Shown here: positions 1 to 7,810 of the stretch, piece by piece
Numbering within the stretch: the first letter of the stretch is position 1
Layout: each line of letters opens with the position of its first letter
DNA from: JBDHTS01 sp044220535
GTDB lineage: Bacteria; Pseudomonadota; Alphaproteobacteria; Micavibrionales; Micavibrionaceae
Length of the DNA stretch: 56,450 bases
Reading direction: 5' to 3'
Assembly (NCBI GenBank): GCA_044220535.1
Contig: JBGAQU010000005.1
Coordinates: forward strand, 1 to 56,450
The notes under the pieces: model-generated
Told to the model about the DNA's origin: nothing
The model's database searches: none
What the model saw: only the letters and a program-made list of their open reading frames with translations
Program-made: the position numbers and the translations under genes

Positions 1-29
1 ACCAAGGCCGGCAGGCCCGGAACGAGTAA
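1..29 (+). CDS. rpsQ: 30S ribosomal protein S17, 3' end only (partial)
   Basis: An open frame entering from the left edge ends with residues QGRQARNE and a TAA at 27-29, sixteen bases before the L14 start. S17 precedes L14 in the conserved spc operon, so this is probably the S17 tail. Only eight residues are visible, so the call rests on gene order and not on sequence similarity. Confidence 0.45.
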
Positions 30-44
30 GAAGGCAGGACGACT

Positions 45-413
45 ATGATACAGATGCAATCAACCCTGGATGTGGCCGATAACAGCGGCGCCCAGCTTGT
101 CCAGTGCATTAAGGTGCTGGGCGGTTCACACCGCCGGACGGCGAGCGTGGGCGACATTATCGTCGTCTCCATCAAAAAAGCCATGCCGCGCGGCAAGGTG
201 AAAAAAGGCGACGTCCACCAGGCCGTCATCGTCCGCACCCGTAAAGGCATCAAACGCTCGAACGGTGAGGAAGTCCGGTTCGACACCAATGCGGTGGTTC
301 TGATTAACAAGCAGAAAGAGCCGATCGGCACCCGTATCTTTGGCCCGGTGCTGCGCGAACTGCGTGCCCGCGGCTACATGAAAATCATTTCCCTTGCGCC
401 GGAGGTGCTGTAA
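45..413 (+). CDS. rplN: 50S ribosomal protein L14
   Basis: The 122-residue product is full length for L14, a universal protein of the large subunit that binds 23S rRNA near the L3/L19 bridge to the small subunit. The start MIQMQSTLDVADNSGA and the central segment GDIIVVSIKKAMPRGKVKKG are typical of the family. The C-terminus runs through FGPVLRELR to ISLAPEVL. The stop codon overlaps the ATG of L24 as TAATG, which indicates translational coupling. It is the first complete gene of the spc-operon part of the window. Confidence 0.98.
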   Translation: MIQMQSTLDVADNSGAQLVQCIKVLGGSHRRTASVGDIIVVSIKKAMPRGKVKKGDVHQAVIVRTRKGIKRSNGEEVRFDTNAVVLINKQKEPIGTRIFGPVLRELRARGYMKIISLAPEVL

Positions 414-739
414 TGGCCCAGACAAAGCTTAAAATAAAAAAAGGCGACCAGGTTGTCGTCATCACCGGCCGCGACAAAGGCGCCAAGGGCGAAGTCCTGG
501 AAGTGATGCCGACCGACGCGAAACTGCTGGTGAAAGGCGTGAACACCGCCAAGAAGCATAACAAGCCAAGCCAGGCGAACCCGCAGGGCGGCATTGTAAC
601 GATCGAACGCCCGATCCACGTATCCAACGTGGCCCTGGCCGATCCGAAAACCGGCAAGCCGAGCCGCGTCGGGTACAAGGTGCAAAAAGACGGCGCCAAA
701 ACCCGCGTTGCCCGCGCATCCGGCCAAACGGTTGAATAA
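413..739 (+). CDS. rplX: 50S ribosomal protein L24
   Basis: The product is 108 residues. It has the KOW motif expected of L24 near the start (KIKKGDQVVVITGRDKGAKG, residues 6-25) and the family segment GGIVTIERPIHVSNVAL in the middle. L24 is an early assembly initiator that binds the 5' region of 23S rRNA. It starts on the last base of the L14 stop and is followed by L5 after 11 bases, the normal spc order. Length and composition are ordinary. Confidence 0.97.
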   Translation: MAQTKLKIKKGDQVVVITGRDKGAKGEVLEVMPTDAKLLVKGVNTAKKHNKPSQANPQGGIVTIERPIHVSNVALADPKTGKPSRVGYKVQKDGAKTRVARASGQTVE

Positions 740-750
740 GGAACGAAACG

Positions 751-1308
751 ATGACAGCGCGTTTTAAAGAACGGTATGACACCGAAATCAAGCCGGCCCT
801 GATCAAGAAGTACGGGTATAAAAACCCGCTTCAGGCGCCGAAGCTGGAAAAAATCGTCCTGAACATGGGCGTAGGCGAAGCCACGGGCAACCGGGCCTTC
901 ATCGACGCGGCTGTGCAGGACCTTGCAAAAATCGCCGGCCAGAAGCCGCTGATCACCCGCGCCCGCCAGTCCAACGCATCGTTCAAGGTGCGTGAAGGCA
1001 TGGCCATCGGCGCGAAGGTTACGCTGCGCGGCGACCGGATGTATGAATTCCTGGATCGCCTGGTGACCATCACCATGCCTCGCATCCGCGACTTTCGCGG
1101 CATCAACGGTAAAAGCTTCGACGGCCGCGGCAACTACGCGATGGGCATGAAAGAACACATCGTGTTCCCGGAAATCGAATACGACAAGGTCGATAAGGCC
1201 CGCGGTCTGGATATCATCATCTGCACCACTGCCAAAACCGACGATGAGGCACGCGAATTGCTGAAAGGCTTCGATATGCCGTTCCGCTCCAACGAAGGAA
1301 AGCAGTAA
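751..1308 (+). CDS. rplE: 50S ribosomal protein L5
   Basis: The product is 185 residues and close to the usual length. It contains the family segments KIVLNMGVGEA and GQKPLITRARQSNA, followed by FKVREGMAIGAKVTLRG. The segment MPRIRDFRGINGKSFDGRGN is the classic L5 signature region. L5 binds 5S rRNA and contacts S13 across the subunit interface. The reading frame starts 11 bases after L24 with a GGAACGAAACG leader. It is separated from S14 by an inserted orphan ORF, which is not part of the standard operon. Confidence 0.98.
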   Translation: MTARFKERYDTEIKPALIKKYGYKNPLQAPKLEKIVLNMGVGEATGNRAFIDAAVQDLAKIAGQKPLITRARQSNASFKVREGMAIGAKVTLRGDRMYEFLDRLVTITMPRIRDFRGINGKSFDGRGNYAMGMKEHIVFPEIEYDKVDKARGLDIIICTTAKTDDEARELLKGFDMPFRSNEGKQ

Positions 1309-1311
1309 ACC

Positions 1312-1527
1312 ATGAGTGAAAAACTTACCGCAGGGCAGGTTTACAAGGGTCTTTTGGCAGAAATTGTTTTTGCCGTATTCGATCCCCGTGGATACATCAA
1401 AATAAAACAAGATATTAAAGAACTTGAAAAACAACTTGATGAATCCACGACAAGGGCAAATGAAGTGCTAGAAAAATCTCGTCAAGATTGCGCCAACAGA
1501 ATGTTAGATGTTTCTGGACCAAATTAA
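1312..1527 (+). CDS. Small orphan protein inserted between L5 and S14
   Basis: This 71-residue frame begins three bases after the L5 stop and ends 32 bases before S14. I do not recognise it. The N-terminal third has a hydrophobic patch (YKGLLAEIVFAVFDP). Residues 33-58 are rich in Lys, Glu, Asp and Leu with helix-forming spacing and could form a short coiled coil. The DNA is clearly more A+T-rich than the flanking ribosomal genes and uses codons such as AAA, GAA, TTT and GTT freely. It has a purine-rich GGAAAGCAG upstream of ATG. It would be co-transcribed with the ribosomal genes. No function can be assigned, and an untranslated insertion remains possible. Confidence 0.6.
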   Translation: MSEKLTAGQVYKGLLAEIVFAVFDPRGYIKIKQDIKELEKQLDESTTRANEVLEKSRQDCANRMLDVSGPN

Positions 1528-1559
1528 GTCACGAACAAGAAAGAACGAAGGACTAAAAA

Positions 1560-1865
1560 ATGGCAAAGACCTGTTCGGTAGAACGCAACAAGAAACGCGA
1601 GCGCATGGCAAAGAATCATGCCGCCCGCCGCGCCCGCCTGAAAGACATCGTGAAGAATCGCGATGTTGCCCCGGAAGACCGCTTCCAGGCGATGCTGACG
1701 CTGGCCGAAATGCCGCGCAACGGCGCCAAAACACGGGTCCATAACCGTTGCGCCCTGACAGGCCGCAGCCGCGGTTATTTCCGCAAGTTCAACCTGTGCC
1801 GTAACAAGCTGCGCGAACTGGCTTCGCTTGGCGAGTTGCCCGGCGTAACAAAATCCAGCTGGTAA
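1560..1865 (+). CDS. rpsN: 30S ribosomal protein S14 (long, zinc-free type)
   Basis: The product is 101 residues, the long form of S14. It lacks the two CxxC zinc pairs of the short C+ form. The C-terminal half holds the S14 signature NRCALTGRSRGYFRKFNLCR, followed by NKLRELA. The protein binds the head of the small subunit near S3 and S10. It follows the inserted orphan ORF after 32 bases containing a GAAGGA ribosome binding site, and is followed by S8. Confidence 0.98.
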   Translation: MAKTCSVERNKKRERMAKNHAARRARLKDIVKNRDVAPEDRFQAMLTLAEMPRNGAKTRVHNRCALTGRSRGYFRKFNLCRNKLRELASLGELPGVTKSSW

Positions 1866-1883
1866 GAAAAGGAGGATATCGCA

Positions 1884-2282
1884 ATGTCCATGAGTGATCC
1901 CCTCGGCGATATGTTGACCCGCATTCGTAACGGTCAACAAGCGAAAAAAGCCGTCGTGAAATGCCCCACATCCCGCCTCCAGAACGCCGTTCTGGACGTG
2001 CTGATCCGTGAAGGCTATATCCGCGGTTATAAAGCCGAAGCGAACGAAAACAATATGTCGGAAACCATTATTGATTTGGGCTACGACAACAACGAGCCGG
2101 TCATCCGGGAAATCAACCGCGTGTCGAAGCCTGGCCGCCGGATTTATTCCAGCGTCTCCGGCCTGCCGCGTTTCTACAACGGCCTTGGCATCACCATCGT
2201 CTCGACGCCGAAGGGCGTCATGTCCGACAATGAAGCGCGTGCGCAGAATGTCGGCGGCGAAGTGCTGTGCCAGGTATACTGA
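1884..2282 (+). CDS. rpsH: 30S ribosomal protein S8
   Basis: The product is 132 residues, the usual S8 length. It begins MSMSDPLGDMLTRIRNGQQA and ends with the S8 signature region VSTPKGVMSDNEARAQNVGG followed by EVLCQVY. S8 binds the central domain of 16S rRNA, and in enterobacteria it also represses the spc operon. A strong AGGAGGAT-type site lies about ten bases upstream of the start. It sits in the standard position between S14 and L6. Confidence 0.98.
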   Translation: MSMSDPLGDMLTRIRNGQQAKKAVVKCPTSRLQNAVLDVLIREGYIRGYKAEANENNMSETIIDLGYDNNEPVIREINRVSKPGRRIYSSVSGLPRFYNGLGITIVSTPKGVMSDNEARAQNVGGEVLCQVY

Positions 2283-2305
2283 CCGGGTAAAGAAGGATAA
2301 AGACA

Positions 2306-2854
2306 ATGTCTCGTATAGGTAAAAATCCGGTGTCCGTGCCGAAAGGCGTAACGGTCGAAGTCGCAGGCCAGACGGTGAAAGCCAAGGGTCCGAAGGGCGA
2401 ACAGTCCTATAAGGTCAGCGATCTGGTTTCGGTTGCGATGGAAGACGCTGAAGGCGGCGCGAAACAACTGCGCCTCGCCGCCCGTGCGGATGACCGTGTG
2501 TCCCGCACCCAATGGCCGACCGACCGCGCCAATATCAAGAACATGATCCAGGGCGTGGCCGAAGGCTATACCAAAAACCTGGAAATCCAGGGCGTCGGTT
2601 ACAGGGCGAACCTGCAGGGCCAGACTCTGGTGATGTCGCTGGGCTATTCCCACGAAATCCGGTTCCCGGTGCCGAAAGGCATCACGATCACGGTTGATAA
2701 ACAAACCAAGATCACTGTTGCCGGCAACAACAAGAACGAAGTCGGCCAGGTGGCCGCCAACATCCAGTCCTACCGTCCGCCGGAGCCTTACAAGGGCAAG
2801 GGCATCCGGTACGAAGGTCAGTTTGTGTTGCGTAAGGAAGGCAAGAAGAAGTGA
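2306..2854 (+). CDS. rplF: 50S ribosomal protein L6
   Basis: The product is 182 residues. It starts MSRIGKNPVSVPKGV and has the two repeated L6 domains. The C-terminal signature NIQSYRPPEPYKGKGIRYEG lies near the end. L6 supports the sarcin-ricin loop region of the large subunit. The stop codon TGA is overlapped at its last base by a perfect-type palindrome (see repeat at 2854). The downstream spacer before L18 is unusually long (175 bases) because of repeats. Confidence 0.98.
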   Translation: MSRIGKNPVSVPKGVTVEVAGQTVKAKGPKGEQSYKVSDLVSVAMEDAEGGAKQLRLAARADDRVSRTQWPTDRANIKNMIQGVAEGYTKNLEIQGVGYRANLQGQTLVMSLGYSHEIRFPVPKGITITVDKQTKITVAGNNKNEVGQVAANIQSYRPPEPYKGKGIRYEGQFVLRKEGKKK

Positions 2855-2891
2855 CGGTTTGCTAAGGCGCAAAGCGCCTTAGCCAAACCGT
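2854..2891. repeat. Palindrome fused to the L6 stop codon (copy 1)
   Basis: The arms ACGGTTTGCTAAGGCGC and GCGCCTTAGCCAAACCGT pair around a three-base loop, with one imperfect position. The element begins on the last base of the L6 stop codon. A nearly identical copy starts on the last base of the S13 stop at 8371. It could act as a transcript-stabilising hairpin or a weak terminator. No T-run follows. Confidence 0.85.
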
Positions 2892-3000
2892 CATCCCGGA
2901 TAGCGAGGCGCAGCCGAGCGTAGTCCGGGATCCGGAATAAAAAAGAGCGGCTTCGCCGCACATTATTAAAGCCGGATCCCCGCCTGCGCGGGGATGACGG
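2889..3000. repeat. Dispersed GTCATCCC-type repeat, paired copies, L6-L18 spacer
   Basis: This spacer holds an outward unit starting GTCATCCCGGATAGCGAGG and an inverted unit ending CGCGGGGATGACGG, with a small internal hairpin GCGGCTTCGCCGC. The same family recurs at 7189, 8407, 24971, 28561, 31591 and 33121. The terminal GGGATGACGG supplies an ATG at 2994 that is in frame with L18. Confidence 0.85.
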
Positions 3001-3029
3001 TAGAGAGAAAGACGAGAAGGAAGACAAAA

Positions 3030-3407
3030 ATGGCCAGACAACATAACGCGAAAAGCCGCCGCACCTACCGCACGCGCAATAAACTGCGCGCGGTCAACAC
3101 GATGCGTTCCGGCCTGATCGAATCCCGCCCGCGCTTGTCCGTGCACCGCACGAACAAGCAGATTTACGCGCAGGTGATCGACGATCTGCAGGGCGTAACC
3201 CTGGCCGCCGCGTCCTCTCTGGACAAGGATCTGAAGCTGGAAAAAGGCTCTGACAAGGATGCCGCCACGAAAGTGGGCAAGCTTCTGGCCGAGCGCGCCA
3301 AAAAAGCAGGCGTCAGCAAGGTACAGTTCGACCGTGGCAGCTTCCTGTATCACGGCCGCATCAAGGCAATCGCAGAAGGCGCCCGTGAAGGCGGCCTGGA
3401 ATTTTAA
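3030..3407 (+). CDS. rplR: 50S ribosomal protein L18
   Basis: The product is 125 residues from the ATG that follows an AAGGAAGACAAAA leader. The frame has an upstream in-frame ATG at 2994, but that codon lies inside the end of a dispersed repeat, so 3030 is preferred. The family segments RPRLSVHRTNKQIYAQVIDD and the C-terminal FDRGSFLYHGRIKAIAEGAR are plain. L18 binds 5S rRNA together with L5. The sequence TVERKTRRKTK added by the upstream start would give a basic extension, which cannot be excluded. Confidence 0.97.
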   Translation: MARQHNAKSRRTYRTRNKLRAVNTMRSGLIESRPRLSVHRTNKQIYAQVIDDLQGVTLAAASSLDKDLKLEKGSDKDAATKVGKLLAERAKKAGVSKVQFDRGSFLYHGRIKAIAEGAREGGLEF

Positions 3408-3428
3408 AGGTATTGGAAGGTAGAAAAC

Positions 3429-4073
3429 ATGGCACGTGAAGCACAACAACAGCAGGAACCAGGCCAGCGCCGCGGCAAACGCGAACCCCGCGAAGGCGGC
3501 CGGGATCGTGGTGACAGCCGCGAAAAGCGCGAAGAAAGCGAACTGATCGAAAAGCTGGTCGGCATCAACCGCGTTGCCAAAGTGGTGAAAGGCGGTCGCC
3601 GTTTCGGTTTCGCCGCGCTGATGGTTGTGGGCGATGGCCGTGGCCGCGTCGGTTTCGGCACAGGCAAAGCCCGCGAAGTGCCGGAAGCTGTCCGCAAGGC
3701 GACTGAAGACGCCAAAAAACACATGATCCGCGTCCCGCTGCGCGAAGCCCGCACGCTGCACCATGACACGTTCGGCCGCGACGGCGCAGGCCGCGTCTGG
3801 CTGCGTTCCGCCCCGCAGGGTACTGGCATCATTGCCGGCGGTCCGCTGCGCGCCGTGTTCGAAGCTCTGGGAATCCAGGACGTCGTGGCAAAAGCCATTG
3901 GCTCCAACAACCCGCATTCGATGGTCAACGCAACCTTCGCCGCGCTGAAGCAGATGCAAAGCCCCCGTCAGGTGGCCGCACGCCGCTCGAAAAAGGTCGG
4001 CGACATCATCACCAACCGCGAAGCCGCCCGCGGCGCCGCTGAAAAAGCCGCCTCCACTGAAACCGAGGAATAA
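3429..4073 (+). CDS. rpsE: 30S ribosomal protein S5 with charged N-terminal extension
   Basis: The product is 214 residues, longer than the roughly 165-190 usual. The first 35 or so residues are a Gln/Arg/Glu-rich low-complexity extension. The S5 double-stranded RNA-binding domain follows (ELIEKLVGINRVAKVVKGGR, then FGFAALMVVGDGRGRVGFG) and then the C-terminal domain with GTGIIAGGPLRAVFEALGI. S5 sits at the back of the small subunit and contributes to decoding fidelity and to mRNA unwinding at the entry site. It is 21 bases after L18 and 5 bases before L30. Confidence 0.98.
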   Translation: MAREAQQQQEPGQRRGKREPREGGRDRGDSREKREESELIEKLVGINRVAKVVKGGRRFGFAALMVVGDGRGRVGFGTGKAREVPEAVRKATEDAKKHMIRVPLREARTLHHDTFGRDGAGRVWLRSAPQGTGIIAGGPLRAVFEALGIQDVVAKAIGSNNPHSMVNATFAALKQMQSPRQVAARRSKKVGDIITNREAARGAAEKAASTETEE

Positions 4074-4078
4074 GAACC

Positions 4079-4396
4079 ATGGCTGAAGAAAAAGCAGCAG
4101 CAACCAAAAAAGCTGCCCCGAAAAAGGAAGCCGCCGCCAAGGCCGCGCCTAAAAAAGAAACCGCGGCCAAGGCTGAAAAAGCCCCGGCGAAAAAAGCCGC
4201 TGCGCCGAAATCCGGCAAGACCGTAAAGGTCACGCAAACCGGTTCGCCGATCGGCCGCACCCCCGACCAGCGCCAGACGCTGATCGGCCTGGGCCTGAAC
4301 AAAATGCACAAGAGCCGCGTGCTCGAAGACACGCCGTCCGTGCGCGGCATGATCAACAAGGTCAAGCATCTCGTCAAAGTGGAAGATGCAGCCTGA
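4079..4396 (+). CDS. rpmD: 50S ribosomal protein L30 with Lys/Ala-rich N-terminal extension
   Basis: The product is 105 residues, against about 60 for a normal bacterial L30. The L30 fold begins near residue 44 (SGKTVKVTQTGSPIGRTPDQ) and continues through TLIGLGLNKMHKSRVLEDTP. The first 42 residues are almost only Ala, Lys, Glu and Pro, with repeated AAPKK units. A similar tail is on L17 at the other end of the cluster. The extension is expected to be disordered and positively charged. The nearby start at 4079, five bases after the S5 stop, fits the operon, and no later Met exists before the core. Confidence 0.95.
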   Translation: MAEEKAAATKKAAPKKEAAAKAAPKKETAAKAEKAPAKKAAAPKSGKTVKVTQTGSPIGRTPDQRQTLIGLGLNKMHKSRVLEDTPSVRGMINKVKHLVKVEDAA

Positions 4397-4464
4397 CGGT
4401 TCGCAGTGAACAGTTTGCAGTTCACAGACTGACTGCAAACTGAAAACTGTAAACTGATAACTGG
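4397..4464. repeat. Short palindrome and tandem motif between L30 and L15
   Basis: CAGTTTGCAGT at 4411-4421 pairs with ACTGCAAACTG at 4432-4442. It is followed by tandem AACTG-AAACTG-TAAACTG units up to 4464. The spacing from the L30 stop to the L15 start is 78 bases, filled by this low-complexity palindromic sequence. No promoter is evident. Confidence 0.7.
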
Positions 4465-4474
4465 AGAAAGCGAC

Positions 4475-5023
4475 ATGAAACTGAACGAACTGAAACCCAA
4501 TGAAGGCGCGACCAAAAACCGCATGCGCGTTGGTCGCGGTATCGGCTCCGGCAAGGGCAAAACCGCAGGGCGCGGCGTAAAAGGCCAGAAGGCGCGCACA
4601 GGCGTGTCCGTCAAGGGCTTTGAAGGCGGCCAGACACCGCTGCATCGCCGCCTGCCGAAACGCGGCTTCAAAAACATCTTCGGCAACGATCTTGTCGAAG
4701 TCACGCTGGGCCGCCTGCAAAGCGCGGTGGACGCGAAAAAACTGGAAGCCGGGAAGGCTGTCGATGCCGAGGCGCTGGTCGCCGCCGGCGTCATCCGCCG
4801 CAAACGCGACGGTATCAAGCTGATCAACACCGGCACGCTGAAAAGCAAGCTGAACCTCACCGTTTTCGGCGCGACCAAAAGCGCGATCGAAGCGGTTGAA
4901 AAAGCCGGCGGCAAAGTCTCCATCCTGCCCGCCAAGGAAAACAAACTGGCCACCGCCGCGCGCAAGGGCAGCAAAGGCCCGAAAAGCCGAAACAAAGGGC
5001 GGGCTGGAAAGACCGAAGAATAA
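4475..5023 (+). CDS. rplO: 50S ribosomal protein L15
   Basis: The product is 182 residues, somewhat longer than the 145-160 usual, because of a basic C-terminal tail. The Gly-rich N-terminus (MKLNELKPNEGATKNRMRVG, GIGSGKGKTAGRGVKGQKAR) and FEGGQTPLHRRLPKRGF are diagnostic. The C-terminus ends in a Lys/Gly/Arg-rich stretch. L15 is a late-binding component that organises the 23S rRNA core. A GGAGAAAG site lies just upstream. A rho-independent terminator follows seven bases after the stop, closing this transcription unit. Confidence 0.98.
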   Translation: MKLNELKPNEGATKNRMRVGRGIGSGKGKTAGRGVKGQKARTGVSVKGFEGGQTPLHRRLPKRGFKNIFGNDLVEVTLGRLQSAVDAKKLEAGKAVDAEALVAAGVIRRKRDGIKLINTGTLKSKLNLTVFGATKSAIEAVEKAGGKVSILPAKENKLATAARKGSKGPKSRNKGRAGKTEE

Positions 5024-5029
5024 GATTTC

Positions 5030-5058
5030 AAAAACCGCCCTTCAGGGCGGTTTTTTTT
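5030..5058 (+). terminator. Rho-independent terminator after L15
   Basis: AAAACCGCCC, a short loop and GGGCGGTTTTTTTT form a strong stem followed by eight T. In most relatives secY is co-transcribed with L15, so a terminator here implies partial or complete uncoupling of secY-adk. Confidence 0.85.
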
Positions 5059-5084
5059 ATCCTGTCCGATTTAATATTCCTGTC

Positions 5085-5116
5085 ACCCTTCGCTGCGCTC
5101 AGGATGACAGGAATAT
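5085..5116. repeat. Palindrome in the L15-SecY spacer
   Basis: TATTCCTGTCA and TGACAGGAATA form an 11-bp perfect inverted repeat around CCCTTCGCTGCGCTCAGGA. It resembles dispersed intergenic palindromes seen in many proteobacterial genomes. The remaining 108 bases up to SecY presumably hold its promoter, but I see no convincing hexamer pair. Confidence 0.7.
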
Positions 5117-5224
5117 GGACGCTGAAATTTTACTATACCGATGCTTCCCCCATTGCATCCGCCCGCTTAGTTCACTATGTATGATCTTTCTGATTTTTAT
5201 GCCAAGACTGGGTAAGGAACACGT

Positions 5225-6565
5225 ATGCCATCCGCCGTTGAACAACTTGCGAAAAATGCCAACTGGGGCGCATTGTCCAAAGCCACTGAGCTGAAACAGC
5301 GTATCCTGTTCGTGCTGGGCGCCTTGCTGGTGTATCGCCTCGGCACCTATATCCCGATCCCCGGCATCGATCCGCATATCTGGAACGATATTTTCTCTAA
5401 AAAGGGCGGCGGCATCCTCGACATGTTCAACATGTTCTCGGGCGGCGCGCTCAAGCGCATGACGATTTTCGCGCTGAACATCATGCCCTATATCTCCGCC
5501 TCCATCATCATGCAGCTGGCGACCGCGCTGTCGCCCCAGCTGGAAGCGATGAAAAAGGAAGGAGAGGCGGGCCGTATCCGCATCAACCAGTACACGCGCT
5601 ACCTGACCGTGCTTCTGGCCGTCATCCAGGCTTACGGCCTGGCCGTCGGTCTTGAGAATTTAAGCGGTTCCGCAGGTTCGGCCGTGATGAACCCCGGTAT
5701 CTATTTCCGCATCTCCACCGTCATCACCATTGTCGGCGGCACGGTGTTTCTGATGTGGCTGGGCGAACAGATCACCCAGCGCGGCATCGGCAACGGCACA
5801 TCGCTGATCATTTTCGCCGGTATCGTCGCCAACCTGCCGCTGGCCATTGCCAGCGTGCTGGAACTGGGCCGCCAGGGCCAGTTCAGCGTGATCACCCTTC
5901 TGGCCATGGCCCTGATGGTGGTGGGCGTGATGGCCTTTATCGTGTTTATGGAACGGGCGCAGCGCCGCGTCGTGGTGCAATACCCCAAACGCCAGGTCGG
6001 CAACCGCATGTTCATGGGCGACCAGAATTTCATCCCCCTGAAACTCAACACCTCGGGCGTGATTCCGCCGATTTTTGCCTCCTCCCTGCTGCTTCTGCCC
6101 TTGACCATTATCGGCTTCAGCGGCGCCGAAGGGGGCGATATCACGGCCATGATCTCGCGTATCCTGGCCCATGGATCGCTGACCTATATGCTGTCCTATG
6201 CCGGCCTGATCGTGTTTTTTGCCTTTTTCTACACGGCGGTCGTCTTCAACCCGCAGGAAAATGCCGAGCATCTGCGCCGCTACGGCGGCTTTATCCCGGG
6301 CATCCGCCCGGGGTCGCCTACGGCGGATTACCTGGATTTCGTGCTGACCCGGATCACCACGCTGGGCGCTCTTTACCTTGTGTTAATCTGTATGCTGCCT
6401 GAATTGCTGATTTCCAAATATCACATGCCTTTTTACTTCGGCGGGACGTCGCTTTTGATCGTGGTATCTGTTACAATGGATACGATAGCGCAGGTCCATT
6501 CCCATCTGATCGCGCATCAGTATGAGGGCCTGCTGAAGAAATCGAAATTGCGAGGAAATCGTTGA
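5225..6565 (+). CDS. secY: Preprotein translocase subunit SecY
   Basis: The 446-residue integral membrane protein has the ten-helix pattern of SecY, the pore of the Sec translocon. Recognisable parts are the plug and second helix (GGILDMFNMFSGGALKRMTI), the conserved NIMPYISASIIMQLAT, and the cytoplasmic loops with RRVVVQYPKRQVG and NPQENAEHLRRYGGFIPGIR. The start ATG follows GGGTAAGGAACACGT. The stop overlaps the Adk start as TGATG. It acts in the inner membrane with SecE, SecG and SecA. Confidence 0.98.
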   Translation: MPSAVEQLAKNANWGALSKATELKQRILFVLGALLVYRLGTYIPIPGIDPHIWNDIFSKKGGGILDMFNMFSGGALKRMTIFALNIMPYISASIIMQLATALSPQLEAMKKEGEAGRIRINQYTRYLTVLLAVIQAYGLAVGLENLSGSAGSAVMNPGIYFRISTVITIVGGTVFLMWLGEQITQRGIGNGTSLIIFAGIVANLPLAIASVLELGRQGQFSVITLLAMALMVVGVMAFIVFMERAQRRVVVQYPKRQVGNRMFMGDQNFIPLKLNTSGVIPPIFASSLLLLPLTIIGFSGAEGGDITAMISRILAHGSLTYMLSYAGLIVFFAFFYTAVVFNPQENAEHLRRYGGFIPGIRPGSPTADYLDFVLTRITTLGALYLVLICMLPELLISKYHMPFYFGGTSLLIVVSVTMDTIAQVHSHLIAHQYEGLLKKSKLRGNR

Positions 6566-7170
6566 TGAACGTCATTTTTTTCGGTCCCCCCGGCGCCGGC
6601 AAGGGAACACAGTCGAAAATCATGGAAGACGGCTACGGCCTGAAACAGCTTTCCACCGGCGATATGCTCCGGGCTGAAGTCGCCAGCGGCTCTCCGCTGG
6701 GCCGCCAGGTCATGGTGCTGATGGATAAGGGCCAGCTGGTCTCCGACGATATCGTCATCGAACTGATCGCCCAGACGGTCGATTCGCCTGATTGCGCCCA
6801 TGGCGTGATCTTTGACGGCTTCCCCCGCACCATCGCCCAGGCCGAGGCGCTCGACAAAATGCTGGCCGATCGCGGCCAGCGCATCGATCTGGTCTTGGAA
6901 CTGCAGGCGGATGATGAGGAACTCTTGAAACGCGTCGAAAAACGCGCCCGCCAGGAAGGACGCTCGGATGATACGTATAAAGTCCTACGCACCCGCATGG
7001 CGCTCTATCGCGATTACGCCATGAAAGTCCTGCCCTATTATGAACAGCAGAACAACGTCATCGCCCTGGACGGCCGCAAATCCATCAGCGAAGTCACCGA
7101 CGATATCCGCAGTATTCTGCAAAATCATGGTTTCCGTCCGCTGCCATCCCAGGGCGCATCGCACGGATAA
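6565..7170 (+). CDS. adk: Adenylate kinase (short-lid form)
   Basis: The enzyme interconverts ATP + AMP and 2 ADP. The product is 201 residues from the ATG that overlaps the SecY stop. A TTG three bases upstream is also in frame but less likely. The P-loop GPPGAGKGT is at residues 7-15, the AMP site includes LSTGDMLRAEV, and FDGFPRTIAQAEAL follows. The long LID insertion is missing: after LKRVEKRARQEGRSDDT the chain goes directly to RTRMALYRDYAMKVLPYY, as in the short kinases of many alphaproteobacteria. It is probably co-transcribed with secY. Confidence 0.97.
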   Translation: MNVIFFGPPGAGKGTQSKIMEDGYGLKQLSTGDMLRAEVASGSPLGRQVMVLMDKGQLVSDDIVIELIAQTVDSPDCAHGVIFDGFPRTIAQAEALDKMLADRGQRIDLVLELQADDEELLKRVEKRARQEGRSDDTYKVLRTRMALYRDYAMKVLPYYEQQNNVIALDGRKSISEVTDDIRSILQNHGFRPLPSQGASHG

Positions 7171-7188
7171 TTGAATCTCTCCATCTTT

Positions 7189-7286
7189 CATCCCGGCGAA
7201 GGCCGGGATCCACTTTTCTGAAGCATGTGGAATCCATAGCATTGCGCTTGGATCAAGCGTGGGTTTTGGCCTTCGCCGGGATGACG
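7189..7286. repeat. Dispersed GTCATCCC-type repeat pair after Adk
   Basis: CATCCCGGCGAAGGCCGGGA on the left and its inverse GGCCTTCGCCGGGATGACG on the right flank 55 bases of unique sequence. Each arm is itself a small hairpin (CCCGGCGAAGGCCGGG), so the whole can fold as one long stem. Confidence 0.85.
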
Positions 7287-7381
7287 TGGAGGGAGCGGAA
7301 TTTGAACTAGATTGATATTTTATGTTGATATAATTATAAAAACTGTGATTAAATGTAGCCTACAACAAAATCAGGTGTTCA

Positions 7382-7759
7382 ATGGCAGCTTCAGCACGTT
7401 TCAATATTATCACTGACCCAATAAACAAATTGTCTGAAATGCGTGAAATCGAATTGGGAGCTGTTTCCCATGTTCGCTGGATGCAAGGATCCAAAGCTTT
7501 TAATCTGGTTTCTCAAGGTGGCAGAAATTATCTTGTTAACGAAGACGTTGGGTCTATTATAAATAAATTCCAGGTTGCTGGTATAGAAACCATTGTTCTT
7601 GAAGACGCGGAAAAAGATGACGAGCCGATGATTATCCCGACGCATCAAATTGTTAGGCAAAAATGGGATGGGCGGTTTACAACTATTCGTGTTGGTATTT
7701 CTGAGCCACGTGAACTGCTGGCCCGTAACAATCCATTAAATTTGAAAATTGAGCCCTGA
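7382..7759 (+). CDS. Orphan protein inserted between Adk and S13
   Basis: This is a 125-residue frame in a strikingly A+T-rich stretch, unlike the genes on either side. I do not recognise the family. The composition suggests a compact beta-rich soluble protein (LVSQGGRNYLVNEDVGSIIN, then VAGIETIVLEDAEKDDEP), with alternating hydrophobic residues and no signal peptide or membrane segment. It lies after a repeat pair and before the promoter of the S13 operon, so it may be its own unit. A weak AGGTG site precedes the ATG. It is the longest of four orphan frames in the ribosomal cluster. Confidence 0.65.
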   Translation: MAASARFNIITDPINKLSEMREIELGAVSHVRWMQGSKAFNLVSQGGRNYLVNEDVGSIINKFQVAGIETIVLEDAEKDDEPMIIPTHQIVRQKWDGRFTTIRVGISEPRELLARNNPLNLKIEP

Positions 7760-7810
7760 TAATTATTTACATAACATAATAAAAACTCCATTTATTCCCA
7801 GTTTTTTAGA

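Noticed and set aside
385..1434. A 349-residue open frame on the minus strand across L24, L5 and the orphan.
   Set aside because: It is antisense to clear ribosomal genes and has no family features. High G+C third positions create such shadows.
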